Shown here one piece after another: positions 52,797 to 63,128 of a stretch of 64,000 nucleotides of DNA; the stretch's first letter is position 1, and the number at the start of each line of letters is the position of its first letter. The translations under genes and the position numbers were made by a program. A model generated the notes under the pieces. It was not told the origin of the DNA, searched no databases, and saw nothing but the letters and a program-made list of their open reading frames with translations. The DNA is taken from the NCBI GenBank assembly GCA_949825045.1, contig OX463814.1, positions 29,344,383 to 29,408,382 of the forward strand. Direction: 5' to 3'. Source of the stretch: Argyresthia goedartella (lineage: Eukaryota; Arthropoda; Insecta; Lepidoptera; Argyresthiidae).

Positions 52797-53210
52797 GATT
52801 TCCTTCTTAAAGTTCTGTACCCAAAGGGTATAAACGGGATCCTATTACTAAGACTCCGCTGTCTGTCTGTCCGTCAGTCACCAGGCTGTATCTCATGAAC
52901 CGTGATAGTAAGACAGTTGAAATTTTCACAGTTGATGTATTTCTGTTGCCGCTATAACAACAAATACTTGAAAAACAGAATAAAATAAATATTTAAGGGG
53001 GGTCCCATACAACAATTACAACCACATACAAACTTATGAATGCACCAGGTTACATACATGAAGTGTGAAAGTAGCCGCACCAATCACTTTGTAAACAACA
53101 TTTTGATATTTAAAATCCAAACTATTCACTCCACACCATCCTTGCCATTGTACGTTGGTACGGAACCCTTCGTGCGTGAGTCCGACTATCACTTGACCGA
53201 TTATTGTTTA
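52797..53210 (-). repeat. Dispersed repeat F, near-complete minus copy
   Basis: The reverse complement reads GGTCAAGTGATAGTCGGACT, GAAGGGTTCCGTACCAACG, GAATAGTTTGGATTTTAAAT, TTGTTGTATGGGACCCCCC, AGCGGCAACAGAAATACATC, AAAATTTCAACTGTCTTACT, GGTTCATGAGATACAGCCTG, a GACGGACAGACAG run, GGATCCCGTTTATACCCTTT and GGGTACAGAAC. Together with 16308-16677 this copy gives the best picture of the family (about 400-420 bp). Confidence 0.85.
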
Positions 53211-53739
53211 TTTAGTTATGATTATGATGATGCCACTGTAACTGACATTTAAAGTATGTAATTTTGTTTATAAATCTTTACAAAATAAACTTCCCGGACC
53301 CTAATAAGAGAAATATCGCAAGAGAAGAGAATATTTATTATAACCTACCAGTAATGGCTTGTCGATACAGAGGAAAGTAAATCCGAAGATCAAAGGCACA
53401 CGAGCGAATGCTTAGATATATCCCCAACTCCTCAACACAGCTCGCTCGTATCCGTAATAAGAAGGCGACGAATATGTTTCCTCATTCCGTGGGTAGTCTA
53501 GACGACACTTACGTTTTAATAATAAACTTGGCGTAGGAAGACAAGAAACCTTCATATCTCTACCTATATAGTTGCGTTGATAGGCTGGCCCTCTGTCATG
53601 CAAAATGGTCTTTTGATTTACTGGGAAACGGCGTGGGCTATACCTATATGTATGTATAAATCACCATAAGATTGTAAATACAGCTTAGTTCATAAACTAT
53701 CGCGTAAGGCTATAAACAATCGTTAAATTGTTTTTTCTT
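53211..53739. other. SINE A body fragment and a weak repeat, otherwise empty
   Basis: GGCTGGCCCTCTGTCATGCA, followed by AAAATGGTCTTTTGATTTACTGG (about 53582-53625), matches the body of SINE family A, plus strand. 53661-53721 resembles 22040-22099. No gene. Confidence 0.5.
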
Positions 53740-53840
53740 TTGTTCTTCCATGTCATCGTATCAGGAAGGATAAAGGGGGATCCGCTTCGCTCACCCCCTT
53801 TATTCTTCAACTACCCCGACAAACCACTGCGCCCTGGTAT
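53740..53840 (+). repeat. Dispersed repeat P, copy 3
   Basis: TTCTTCCATGTCATCGTATC, AGGAAGGATAAAGGGGGATC, CGCTTCGCTCACCCCCTTTA and TTCTTCAACTACCCCGACAA parallel 6095-6190 and 11845-11925 in the same orientation. Confidence 0.7.
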
Positions 53841-54094
53841 TTCGCTTGCAATTCTAGTTTCAACTAGTTCAAAATTCAACGGTTTGATTATTTTTAAGGA
53901 AAATTTATAGGTTATATTGAAAGCATTCTCAGTAAAGTTCTATCTCGCGAGATAAATTTCTTGATAAACCGACATATATATCGGTCAAGTCCGCAACGAA
54001 GAAATACGTCGACAGACTAACATTCAAGATGTCGGATGCCTATAACTAGACTCAAATGGAGGTAGGCAGGACACTTAGCGAGGCGAGGTGGAGA

Positions 54095-54556
54095 AGATCC
54101 ATGACTTCCACGCGCACGAAGGATTCCGTACCATTATCTATTAAAACGGTAAAAAAACACGTTTGTTGGATGGTAGCCCCCCTAAAATATTTGTATTATT
54201 TTTATTTATTTATTTATTTTCAAAGTGAATATTTAACTAAAAATTATGTGAATAGTTCAAGCGACTAATTGTTGTCGTTATCAATATCGAGTAAATATGA
54301 GGGGAAAAAAACATTTGTTGTATGGGAGCCCTTATTTTGATCAGTTTTTTAGTAAGTATTTGTTGTTGTAGCGGCAACAGAAATACATCATCTGTGAAAA
54401 TTTCAACTGTCTAACTATCACGGTTCATGAGATACAGCCTGGTGACAGACGGACGAACGGACGGACGGACGGACGGACGGACGGACGGACGGACGGACAA
54501 CGGAGGCTTAGTAATAGGTTCCCGTTTGGCACTCTTCGGGTGCGTAACCCTAAAAA
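54095..54556 (+). repeat. Dispersed repeat F with an expanded GGAC array
   Basis: Landmarks: CGCGCACGAAGGATTCCGTA, ACACGTTTGTTGGATGGTAG, a TTATTTATTTATTTATTT run, TTGTTGTATGGGAGCCC, GTAGCGGCAACAGAAATACA, CATGAGATACAGCCTGGTGA. A (GGAC)n run at about 54457-54498 follows, then TTAGTAATAGGTTCCCGTT and CTTCGGGTGCGTAACCCTAA. In most copies the GACGG motif is repeated two to four times; here it has grown to about eleven units. Confidence 0.85.
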
Positions 54557-54650
54557 GGAGGGCGGGTCGACCAGTAACTAGAAGGGTCGATGACATTGCG
54601 AATATCGCGGGGAAAACCGATAGATTCGATTGGCGCAGAGTAGGATAACC
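54557..54650 (+). pseudogene. RTE-type LINE C-terminal fragment
   Basis: The frame reads RRAGRPVTRRVDDIANIAGK and WRRVG, matching the GRPxTRWxDDIxxxAGxxWxxxA box found just before the C-terminus of RTE-type LINE proteins (compare VGRPATRWSDDIKITAG in the copy at 36211-36777). About 30 codons only. It is directly fused to repeat F upstream and to the MITE downstream. Confidence 0.6.
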
Positions 54651-54654
54651 TGCA

Positions 54655-54815
54655 GTGATCATCAGCCTAATGAGAGTCTTACTTAAGTATAACTCCTCCA
54701 GTGAAGCATCATTACTTAGTGTAGGAACAGAAACTTACATAAGCTTCTCTTCTTATACGGATCCTTCGCTGGAGGAGACAAACTTAAGTAAGACTCTCAC
54801 TAGGCCGATGATCAC
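54655..54815. mobile_element. 161 bp MITE with 56 bp terminal inverted repeats
   Basis: Arms 54655-54710 and 54760-54815 are reverse complements at 49 of 56 positions. The outer ends are GTGATCATCAGCCTAATGAG and CTCACTAGGCCGATGATCAC, and the spacer is 49 bp. No coding capacity. No clear target duplication was found (CTGCA left, CCGGC right). It sits directly after an RTE protein fragment, so an RTE-derived 3' hairpin is an alternative to a DNA-transposon MITE. Confidence 0.85.
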
Positions 54816-55434
54816 CCGGCATAACTGTACTGTACCAAGGTGATGTAATCTTTGATTAAACGTATTTTAACCGAATTAACAAAAGGAGGTGCTTTCCCAG
54901 ACAGCGCTTTTTCGTAGCCGTTACCAAAAAATTCGACACTCTCGCGTCGATACTGGTAACATATTTGGTCGGTGAGTCGACTTAGTTTCGGTCGCCACGA
55001 CTAAAAGAGGGGACGATATAGACACAGTAACATTTGGTTTTTAATATACGTAGCTGTGTGGTAATAATGTTCTCAGTCTGCAAAGACTTATATAAAATCA
55101 ATCGTTCGTTCGTTCATTGTTTCGCTTTTTATGGATTCTACAGAAAGAAAAGTGACGTTTTAAAATAAAATCTTTATGACTCCAACATAGTTTTGACAAT
55201 AATTATTTTTGATAATAATTTTTTCTCAAGATTTATTGTCCTAATATCAATGGGGAGATAAATTTATCGGGTAATTTGATCAACATATTTAAAATTTACT
55301 AATGCGCCACACATATAATTATAATATAACTAGCTCAGTGAAATGTTAGAAGTTTTTTAACACTTTCAGAACTTGAAAGCTTTTGCTTTATTAGAGCAAT
55401 GCACATTATAATAATAATACATAATAATAATAAT
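54816..55434. other. No recognisable feature
   Basis: AT-rich sequence with ATAATAATAATA runs near 55410-55438, part of which may be the SINE tail. Confidence 0.45.
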
Positions 55435-55506
55435 ACATTGGACACTATTTGCACACATTGATCTAGCCCCAAACTAGAATTCCCTGTATCTTGGGTACTA
55501 GACCAC

Positions 55507-58494
55507 AAAATCAAAAATCAAAATCAAAAATCATTTATTTCCATAGGATGTTGTTACATCACTTAGATCCGTCATTACATTTTTTTTGGTGAGTTCACTA
55601 ACCCAATGGCGGAATCTGTGGAGAAGAGCTCACCGAAGAAACTCCACAGTCGTCGCATCTTTTGCGTTTCCTTTTTTAAATAAAATATTGTCAAATTACA
55701 AAATGAATGCTAATTATATATCGAAACAGCCTGTTACTCAAACAATCTATTCCCATGGACATCTGTCCTCTAAGTAATCAGATATCCTGTAGTTACCTTT
55801 TTTATACAATTTCTGTTTTATTATTATTTTAAACTTGTCTAAAGGTAAGTTTTTAATATCAGTAGGGACCTTATTGTAATAGCGTATACAATTGCCTTTA
55901 AAAGAATTACTAATTTTATGTAGTCGGCTTACATAAGCAACCAACTTGTCTTTATTTCTAGTATTAAAATTGTGTATATCACTGTACTTCTGAAAATTAG
56001 TTATATTTCTTTTTACATACACAAGATTGTCATAGATATATTGAGACACAAATGTCAGAATATTGATTTCTTTAAACTTTTCCCTCAGTGACACTCTAGG
56101 CCCTAATCTATAAATTGCACGAACAGCCCGTTTCTGCAGAATAAATATACTATTAGCATTTGCAGCGTGACCCCACAATAAAATACCATAGGTCATTAGA
56201 CTATGAAAGTAACTAAAGTAGACTAGTCTAGCGGTGTCTACGTCGGTAAGAGCTCTAATTTTTTTAACTGCGAACGCATCCGAACTCAGTCTGTTCGACA
56301 ATTTATTTATATGAGGATCCCATTGTAGTTTGGCGTCTAAAGTAATGCCCAAAAAGACAGTCGACTGCACAAGGTCCAATCTCTGTCCTTTTATAAATAT
56401 GTCTGTAGTTACCGGGTTCACATTGGGTAACACGAATTTAATACATTTAGTTTTCTTTTCATTAAGTAATAAATTGTTAACAGTAAACCAGTTCACTATA
56501 CTAGAGATAGCATTGTTTACCTCGTCATAATTTGATTGCTGTCTTTTAACTTTAAATATCAAAGAAGTATCATCGGCAAACAATACTAACCCATGTTTTG
56601 CTTTAACAAGGTAAGGTAAATCATTAATATATACTAAAAACAAGAAAGGACCAAGAATTGAACCTTGCGGTACGCCCATACTTATTGAAGACCCAGGTGA
56701 TCTTTTCCCATTAACATCGACCATCTGAACCCTATCTGTTAGATATGACTCCAGAAGTCCAAGTGCCTGATCTTTTACACCATAATGGCGTAACTTCCTG
56801 ACAAGAGTGTCATGATGGACGCAATCAAAAGCCTTGGATAGATCGCAGAAGACACCTATTGCATCCATTGCGTCTTCCCAGGCATCAAAAATATTGTCGA
56901 TTAGTTCAACACCAGCATCGGCTGTTGAACGACCCTTTGTGAAACCAAACTGAGCAATATGAATTAAATTATTGAGATAAAAATGACTTTGCAATTGATT
57001 AAGTATGAGTTTTTCAAATATTTTGCTAAGCGTTGGTAGTATCGATATGGGTCTAAAATTGGTGGGGTCTGATGTACTACCAGCTTTGAATAAAGGTATA
57101 ACTTTACTTAGTTTCATCAAGTCAGGAAACACACCACTATCTATACATTGATTAAATATACAACAAAGGTGAGGTGCAATACAATCTACAATGGAACTAA
57201 TAATTTTTACTGATAGACCATGGGCGTCAGCTGTCTTTTTCATTTCCAGGGATTTAAACGCTTTTACAATGTCTTCATTATTTACGTGCCTAAATTTAAA
57301 ATCTGTTTTACATTCCTCAAAGTTTTGTTTAAGTATAGATTCAGCAGCAGCGGGAGATGAATTTAAAGACTTGGTTGTTGAAACTGGAATGTCCGTAAAG
57401 AAATTTTCGAAAGCTTTTGCTACTTCTAGGTCTGTACTTAGCAATTGATTATCTATCTTAAGCTTGAAGTTATTATGTGTAGCTTTGGCCTTTCCAGTCT
57501 CTCTGTTTATAATTTGCCAAGTCGTTTTCATTACATTGCTACTAGATTCAATTTTGTTTTTAATGAAATTAGATTTAGCTACGGCACAAACGCGTTTAAA
57601 CATTTTTGAATAACTACGAACATAATCTAGAAAGGCCGTATTTTTGTTATATGATTTCTCTTCATAGAGTTCATATAATCTTCGTCTGCTCCTATGAATT
57701 CCAACTGTCGCCCAATCACTAAACAAAGCTTTGTTATTAACTTTTATAGTTTTTGATTTAAATACCGTATCATATTCATTTTTGACAAGGTTAAATACTG
57801 AGTTGTACAACAAATTTGGATCGTCACTGTATGGTATTTCCCATAGTTTATCTAAAATATTATTCCTGTAGTGTTCAAGCCGAGTGTCACTAACGGGCAC
57901 ACATGTAATATCCTCTTTTTGGTCCTTTTTTATTTTAATATTGAATATACCTATCTGACCAGAGTGATCAGAGGTTAATTTATTGATGACCGATTTGAAA
58001 ATGGGCGTAATGTTAGTAAATATATTGTCAATGCAGGTAGCAGATGTTGCAGTAATTCTAGTAGGCTCCAAAAACAGATAGTTCATGTTGTGACATAAAA
58101 ATAAAGATTTTAATCTAGTACAAATATTATTATCCTCTAACAGATTAACATTAAAATCACCACAAATTATAAAAAAATTGTTTTTATCGCTGATTTTAAT
58201 CAACACTTCATCCATTTTCTTTTCGAATAAATCAAAGGATGAATCTGGTGGTCTGTATACGCTCATTACAATAAGTTGTTCAAGTTCAATACAGGCTATT
58301 TCCATGGTACGCTCAACAGACAGGCTCACTATGTCAACTCGTTCCTTATATTTAAAACTATTATTTACAAGTATTAAGGAGCCACCGCGATCAGCTGTTT
58401 TTCTGTTGAACGAACTAGCAACTTGGTGGTTATTAAAGTTGAACATGAACTGATAACTCTTTAAAAAGTGCTCTGTTATACATAAAATATCAAT
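55507..58494 (-). mobile_element. CR1-group LINE, young, 5'-truncated, 5 bp TSD
   Basis: It lies inside the SINE above and is flanked by ACCAC at 55502-55506 and 58495-58499. The 3' end on the minus strand has AATAAATGATTTTTGATTTT (polyadenylation signal followed by TGATTTT-type tail units), as is usual for CR1-group LINEs. The insertion is 2988 bp. It consists almost entirely of one open frame plus a roughly 240 bp 3' UTR. ORF1 and the first part of the endonuclease are missing because reverse transcription stopped early. The uninterrupted frame and the recoverable empty site indicate recent insertion. Confidence 0.92.
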
Positions 58495-58506
58495 ACCACG
58501 ATACAC
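55747..58506 (-). CDS. LINE ORF2: APE-type endonuclease and reverse transcriptase
   Basis: The frame is 919 codons with no stop or shift. Endonuclease, residues about 5-190: LCITEHFL (catalytic Glu), SVYRPPDS, GDFNVN (about 116-121) and TSDHSG (about 178-183). Reverse transcriptase, about 395-690: KVIPLFKAG, NFRPISILPTLSKIFEKLI, FGFTKGRSTADA, CDLSKAFDCVHHDTL, MGVPQGSILGPFLFL, the catalytic VLFADDTSLIF (about 641-651) and VFLGITLDAKLQWDPHI. The C-terminus (about 700-919) has SRLHKISNSFKGNCIRYYNK. The family is the CR1/Daphne-like group. The first codon of the open frame is GTG and lies in the flanking SINE, so the frame is open upstream by chance. The element's own start and the N-terminal Asn box of the endonuclease are missing. 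It is intact as a frame but probably inactive. Confidence 0.9.
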   Translation of the reverse strand: MYRGIDILCITEHFLKSYQFMFNFNNHQVASSFNRKTADRGGSLILVNNSFKYKERVDIVSLSVERTMEIACIELEQLIVMSVYRPPDSSFDLFEKKMDEVLIKISDKNNFFIICGDFNVNLLEDNNICTRLKSLFLCHNMNYLFLEPTRITATSATCIDNIFTNITPIFKSVINKLTSDHSGQIGIFNIKIKKDQKEDITCVPVSDTRLEHYRNNILDKLWEIPYSDDPNLLYNSVFNLVKNEYDTVFKSKTIKVNNKALFSDWATVGIHRSRRRLYELYEEKSYNKNTAFLDYVRSYSKMFKRVCAVAKSNFIKNKIESSSNVMKTTWQIINRETGKAKATHNNFKLKIDNQLLSTDLEVAKAFENFFTDIPVSTTKSLNSSPAAAESILKQNFEECKTDFKFRHVNNEDIVKAFKSLEMKKTADAHGLSVKIISSIVDCIAPHLCCIFNQCIDSGVFPDLMKLSKVIPLFKAGSTSDPTNFRPISILPTLSKIFEKLILNQLQSHFYLNNLIHIAQFGFTKGRSTADAGVELIDNIFDAWEDAMDAIGVFCDLSKAFDCVHHDTLVRKLRHYGVKDQALGLLESYLTDRVQMVDVNGKRSPGSSISMGVPQGSILGPFLFLVYINDLPYLVKAKHGLVLFADDTSLIFKVKRQQSNYDEVNNAISSIVNWFTVNNLLLNEKKTKCIKFVLPNVNPVTTDIFIKGQRLDLVQSTVFLGITLDAKLQWDPHINKLSNRLSSDAFAVKKIRALTDVDTARLVYFSYFHSLMTYGILLWGHAANANSIFILQKRAVRAIYRLGPRVSLREKFKEINILTFVSQYIYDNLVYVKRNITNFQKYSDIHNFNTRNKDKLVAYVSRLHKISNSFKGNCIRYYNKVPTDIKNLPLDKFKIIIKQKLYKKGNYRISDYLEDRCPWE

Positions 58507-58668
58507 ATACTTATAGAGATAAACATTATACTAAGATAGATAAACAACCATGACTGAGGTAAAAACACTCGTTCTCATCAAACAAATATTTGCTCCCATC
58601 GGGACTTGAATCCTGGACACTAGGCTTCGTAGGCAGGGTCACTGCTGACTCGGCCATTCGGGTCGTCA

Positions 58669-60064
58669 CATTATATACTGGCAATATGTTATTTAACTAA
58701 GAATTACCTTTAAAATTGCTTAAACATTAAAAAAATCCATTTATTTAATGATAATATTGTAGTCACGTCTGTTAACAAAGTAACTAGACTTTGTCGATAT
58801 ATATCGACTTAAAACTAAAAATAGTAATAAAGTTACCGAATTTATAAAATGGTATCACTTACTTTACTGTTTCCAGCGATTTTCAAACTTTCAGCGATCA
58901 TTCTCTTTTCAATAGCGCTAACTGTAGAAGGTTCGTCCCAAGTTATATATGTTGTACCTGTACATGGGTCAATAAAGATTTCATCCTGTTTTGGCCAAGG
59001 ACAAGGAAAACCAGCGATCTTGAGCTGTTAAGAAGGGATGAAAAAAGCGTTCCTTCTCAAGACTGGAAGAAAATAAAGTGCAAAGTAAAACTACACGGAA
59101 TAACCACTTTTTCAGAATCAAGTTGGAAGAGATGTATCCAAATTTGAAGATGAAAACTGATCTGTAGTAACGTCAATGATATAATAATAATAATAATTTA
59201 TTCAATTAACATTATACTAAATCACACAAGTTATACTTATTAATGCTCAACAATAAGCAGTACTGTTTGCTGGTTCTTGATACATAAACTAAGCTAAAAA
59301 AAAACTTTTTAGATAGACATCAAGCGCTCCTCTTTAGTTTATTACAATCTATTAGTTGTATTCTTTATTTTTGATACATTAAAATAATCATAAAATATTA
59401 ATCATAGTACTTTGAATACAATTAGTTAAATACATTTGCTTTAAAAGCTGTAATCGAGACAAAAAGTTAATTATAATATGAAATGTTTTAAATTGGAATA
59501 CAATATGTTTACCTATTTTTTATTAAATTAAAAGCATCTTCAACTAGATCTTTATGAAGAAGACAAAATTAATAAATATTTGGAGTTTATTAAATATCAA
59601 GTGAAATTAAAGTATGTCTAATAATATTATAAAATCAAAATGGAGAAATAGCCGACAGACATTTTCGAAGTTTTTTTAAATATATATTTATATTTAACAT
59701 TGACCCAGTGTGTATGGTGTAGTACACAAACACGAGTGTTAATTAGCGACACACTTCTAATAAGTTTTCCTTTTCGTTGTAATTGAGACCCAGAATCCAT
59801 CTTTTTATGGTATATTTAGGTTGATATTGATTTAGCTGTAGTATCTAATTCCGCACGATCGCTTTATTGTAGAGGTAGCTCTCCAAGAAACAAGGGAACA
59901 TGACGGCAAAGAAATTTTTAAATCTAGTTGAATCTGAGTATTTCACATACTGTGTCTTTGCGACGTCTGGTTTTAAATCTTGGTCTGTTGGTTTCTGGTA
60001 TATTTGATTGGGTATTTAAGATTGTTTGGTAAATAAATAATTGCCTGACCGACATCACCCCCCA
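58669..60064. other. No gene recognised
   Basis: AT-rich sequence with TAATAATAATAATA near 59180. A 60-codon frame at 58849-59031 has a hydrophobic start (MVSLTLLFPAIFKLSAIILF) but nothing else to support it. Confidence 0.4.
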
Positions 60065-60620
60065 TTCATTACAGCTTCTTAATGAATTCAGTTGGATACC
60101 TGTATGGTCGGTTGGTGCTTACTTTTAGTAAGGCCCTTTGTGCTCTCTCTAGAGGTATCATTGTGGTTTTACACGCACCACCCCAAGCAGGTATGCAATA
60201 TACAAAAAGAGACTGGCAGAGGGAGAGGTAGATCATCTTAATGCCCCGCACGCTAGCAACGTGGCGTATGTTTTTAAATATTGCAGTAAATTTTGTTATA
60301 CGTAGTGTTAGGAGTTTAAAAGTAGGTGAATCCACTTTGTGCAAGTTCAAAAACTGTGCTCCAACTCCTTCCCTTAAACAGCAGGGCAGTATCATCTGCA
60401 AATGTATTATCTCTCCTCTTTCCAATTATGTCTGGCAGAGATCATTAATGTACACAAGGAAGAGTTTTGGACCCAGTATGCTTCCCTGGGGCACACCATA
60501 GTCAACTGGAAGTGGAAGGCTAGTTGGATGATACTTATGGAATCCTTTGGTTTTTTGATTGGTCTACCCTGGAGACGCTTCTCAGTCCTGAAGAATAGTG
60601 GACTGCCGATAGCCAGACAT
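60065..60620 (-). pseudogene. Jockey-like LINE reverse transcriptase fragment
   Basis: From about 60575 leftwards, in two frames: KRLQGRPIKKPK-like (stop/shift), then DYGVPQGSILGPKLFLVYIN near 60490, TFADDTALLFKGR (catalytic box, near 60385, in a different frame), LTLRITKFTAIFKNIRHVAS, KMIYLSLCQSLFVYCIPAWG and GACKTTMIPLERAQRALLKV. NRPYRYPTEF follows, ending near 60069 in a stop. Two or more frameshifts, 5' and 3' truncated. The FVYC-x3-WGG box is typical of Jockey. This is a different subfamily from the element at 46345-50115. Confidence 0.8.
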
Positions 60621-60649
60621 AAATTGGGATATGGGGTGGGACTCACTCA

Positions 60650-61143
60650 ACCGGCAAGCCACGACGACGAACGCGACGGAGGTGCACCTCGTATCTCCAA
60701 CAATGATGGTTTGGTTCTTGGTGTTTTCTGGCAGTTCACGTCCAAGGAAAGGTCCCGAAATCAACGCAAAAGGATCATAAGAAATTTTATAACCGGCATT
60801 TTTCACCCGCGGTTGTCTTGACAGATAGTCTCTTCTTTTTTTTTTTGTGTCCGTCTTGTTCATTGTTTTTAATTGTCTATGGCGGCGGTCCGTATCGATC
60901 GATGGTATAAAATTGGAGCTGGATTTAGGATTATGTCGGACCATAAACCCCCCACTTGGAATTCAACAGGATTTCAGAAATAAAAACAAAGCTATGATTC
61001 CCAGAGCGTGCAAGGAAAATCAAATATAAACTAACTGAAGAATTTCATCTCCCTTCTCAATTATGCTAACAGCTAACTTAAATATAGGAACTTAAATTAC
61101 AGTAAACAATAATAATATATATTAACTTAACTACTTATCTAAT
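60650..61143 (-). other. 3' non-coding region of the BEL/Pao element, LTR candidate
   Basis: Downstream of the pol stop on the minus strand there is about 190 bp of AT-rich sequence. Then comes a purine run, AAGTGGGGGG (complement at 60948-60957), directly followed by TTTATGGTCCGACATAATCC. A G-rich purine tract just ahead of a TG-starting segment is what is expected at the polypurine tract/3' LTR junction, so the LTR may begin near 60943 and run left. A second LTR copy is not in the window, so this cannot be confirmed here. The stretch also carries a chance open frame of 120 codons. Confidence 0.35.
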
Positions 61144-63120
61144 CTATTTTGGTAACGGGCAAATCTTTACTACAGGTCTACGAAAGATCTGACCGCTAGC
61201 AGTTCCAACAGTGACCACTCTTACAACTTTGTCATATCCTGGATGTATCTCTACAATCTTCCCCAATCTCCATGACAGCGTTGGCAAATTAGGTTCTATT
61301 ATGAGAGCTAAATCATCAATTTTTATATTGGATAGAGAATTTAACCATTTGGTTTTTTGTTGAAGAGTGTGGAGATAATCCAGTTGCCACACGCGCCAAA
61401 AGCTTTGTGTAAGTCTCTGAAGCATTTGCCAACGTGATCGAGGACATACAGACATGTTCTCCAATGGAGTTTCAGGTAAACCTACAAGCGGACCACCTAC
61501 TAAGAAGTGACCAGGGGTCAGTACATCTACCTCGTTAGGATCTGTAGACAGTGCACAAAGAGGTCTAGAATTTAGTATTGCTTCTGTCTTTGTAAGAATA
61601 GTCATCATTTCTTCTAGAGTTAGAACCTGAGAGACTATTACGCGTTTGAGATTAAATTTCGTGGATTTGATGCCACTCTCGAAAATTCCACCGAAATGGG
61701 GTGCGCTAGGTGGAATAAAATTCCAGTTTATACGTCGGATGGCCAAACCTTCTGTGATTTCGCGGCGATTTGCATAGAAGCTTTCTAGTATTTCGTTCAT
61801 ATAACGATTAGCCCCGACGAAATTGGTCCCGCAATCAGATATTATAGTATCGCAGTTTCCACGTCGGCTTTGGAAACGATCTAGTGCAGCTAGAAAAGCT
61901 TCAGAGCTAAGTTCAGTCACGACTTCTAGGTGAATTGCCTTTGTTTTTAGGCAGACGAATAAACATATCCACGTTTTATATGTACGTGAATTTCGCCGTC
62001 TACTTTCTTTTAGCGTAAACGGGCCCCCGAGATCAATTCCAGTATTTTGGAAACATTTACCAGGCTGTATTCTGGAGGACGGTAGGTCCCCCATGATTGG
62101 TTGACAGGGCACAGGTTTGCATTTGAAGCAAACGACACATTTGGAAATGCGTGATCGTATTAGGAGTCTAAGACCCATTATCAAAAACTGTCTTTGAATA
62201 AGAGATCGCAAGGTCCGAGGACCACAGTGAAGATACTTAAGATGAAAAGCATCTACGATTAATTGTGCGAGATACGATTTTTTAGGTAGCAATACAGGAT
62301 GCGACCTAGATATTGGAAAATCAGAGTGCCGAATTCGACCTCCTACTCGCAAGACACCATTATCGTCAATAAACGGTGATAGTTTTTGAATGGATTTCAT
62401 GCAGGGCGTATTCTGCTGGATTTGTTTGAGTTCTTGTGTGAAAATATTAGCTTGAACGTCCTTTATCATTATGTCAAGTACCTGACCCAGTTCAGTCTTA
62501 GTTAAAGCTGAATGGTTACGAATCTGATTATTTACTCGCGTGTTTTGAATGAATCTGCGAACCCATGCCAAAACTCTCTGCGCCTTCATAAGCGAAGAGA
62601 ATTTAGATGTCAATTCGGAGAGGAATTCATCGGATAAGCTTGTACTTATGACTAAGCTGTCTGATATCGTAAGTTTCAACTCTGGTAACTCCTTCGTTTG
62701 CATTAACACTCCTTGACAAGGCCAATCAGAGGGAGACAAGCAAAGCCACGCTGGGCCTGTCCACCAGAGAGAGTGTGATAAGAGTTCAGTACATGAAGTT
62801 CCTCGACTGCAGCAATCTGCTGCATTGTCCTGTGTTGGCACATGAAACCATGAATGAGCGCTAATCATGTCCGTAATCTGCACTACTCTATTCGCTACAA
62901 ACATCTTAAGTAGATGTGGTGGTGTGTTTATCCATGACAGAACCGTACTGCTGTCTGTGTATGCTCTTACTGATGTGATTTTTATTTTCGGTAGCAGCAA
63001 CTCAGCGATATGACTGAGTACAAGAGCGAGCAAAACTGCTGCGCAGAGCTCTAGTCTGTTGACTGTCAGGGTTTTAAGTGGGCAACTTTAGATTTGCCCA
63101 CAATAAGACTAATTTTGTTA
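61144..63120 (-). pseudogene. BEL/Pao RNase H end, integrase and pol C-terminus
   Basis: The uninterrupted part is 629 codons (63033-61144). RNase H end: RAYTDSSTVLSWINTPP (catalytic Asp), ADCCSRG. Integrase zinc-binding domain: FHLKYLHCGP (two His) and CVVCFKCK (two Cys). Catalytic domain: NTGIDLGGPF (Asp), CLKTKAIHLEVVTELSSEAF, IISDCGTNFVGANRY (Asp) and APHFGGIFESGIKS (Glu, about 51 residues further). C-terminal part: EAILNSRPLCALSTDPNEVD, TPGHFLVGGPL, SFWRVWQLDYLHTLQQKTKW, SWRLGKIVEIHPG and KICPLPK with a TAG stop. The catalytic triad is complete. The 5' portion (LKTLTVNRLELCAA, about 63040-63090) continues the frame upstream but meets a frameshift with the RT frame. Confidence 0.9.
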
Positions 63121-63128
63121 CTTTCATC

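Larger units (their letters stand above)
55436..58668 (-). repeat. tRNA-derived SINE family B-like, split by a LINE
   Basis: The two ends are 55436-55506 (tail side: ATTGATCTAGCCCCAAACTAG, CTGTATCTTGGGTACTAGAC) and 58495-58668 (head side: read on minus, GACGACCCGAATGGCCGAGT, AGTGACCCTGCCTACGAAGC, CCAGGATTCAAGTCCCGATG with the B box, GTTTACCTCAGTCATGG-like body). Joining them across the LINE gives GGGTACTAGACCACGATACAC, which parallels GGGTACTAGACGACGATATAT in the intact copy at about 45218. The SINE was present before the LINE inserted. Confidence 0.85.

Noticed and set aside
55747..58506. Complete protein-coding gene with GTG start
   Set aside because: The start codon is in the flanking SINE; the LINE is 5'-truncated.
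58849..59031. Small membrane or secreted protein
   Set aside because: 60 codons, hydrophobic start only, in AT-rich DNA where such frames are common.
60582..60944. 120-codon open frame as a gene
   Set aside because: It overlaps the expected non-coding 3' end or LTR of the BEL/Pao element and a Jockey fragment; no recognisable motif.
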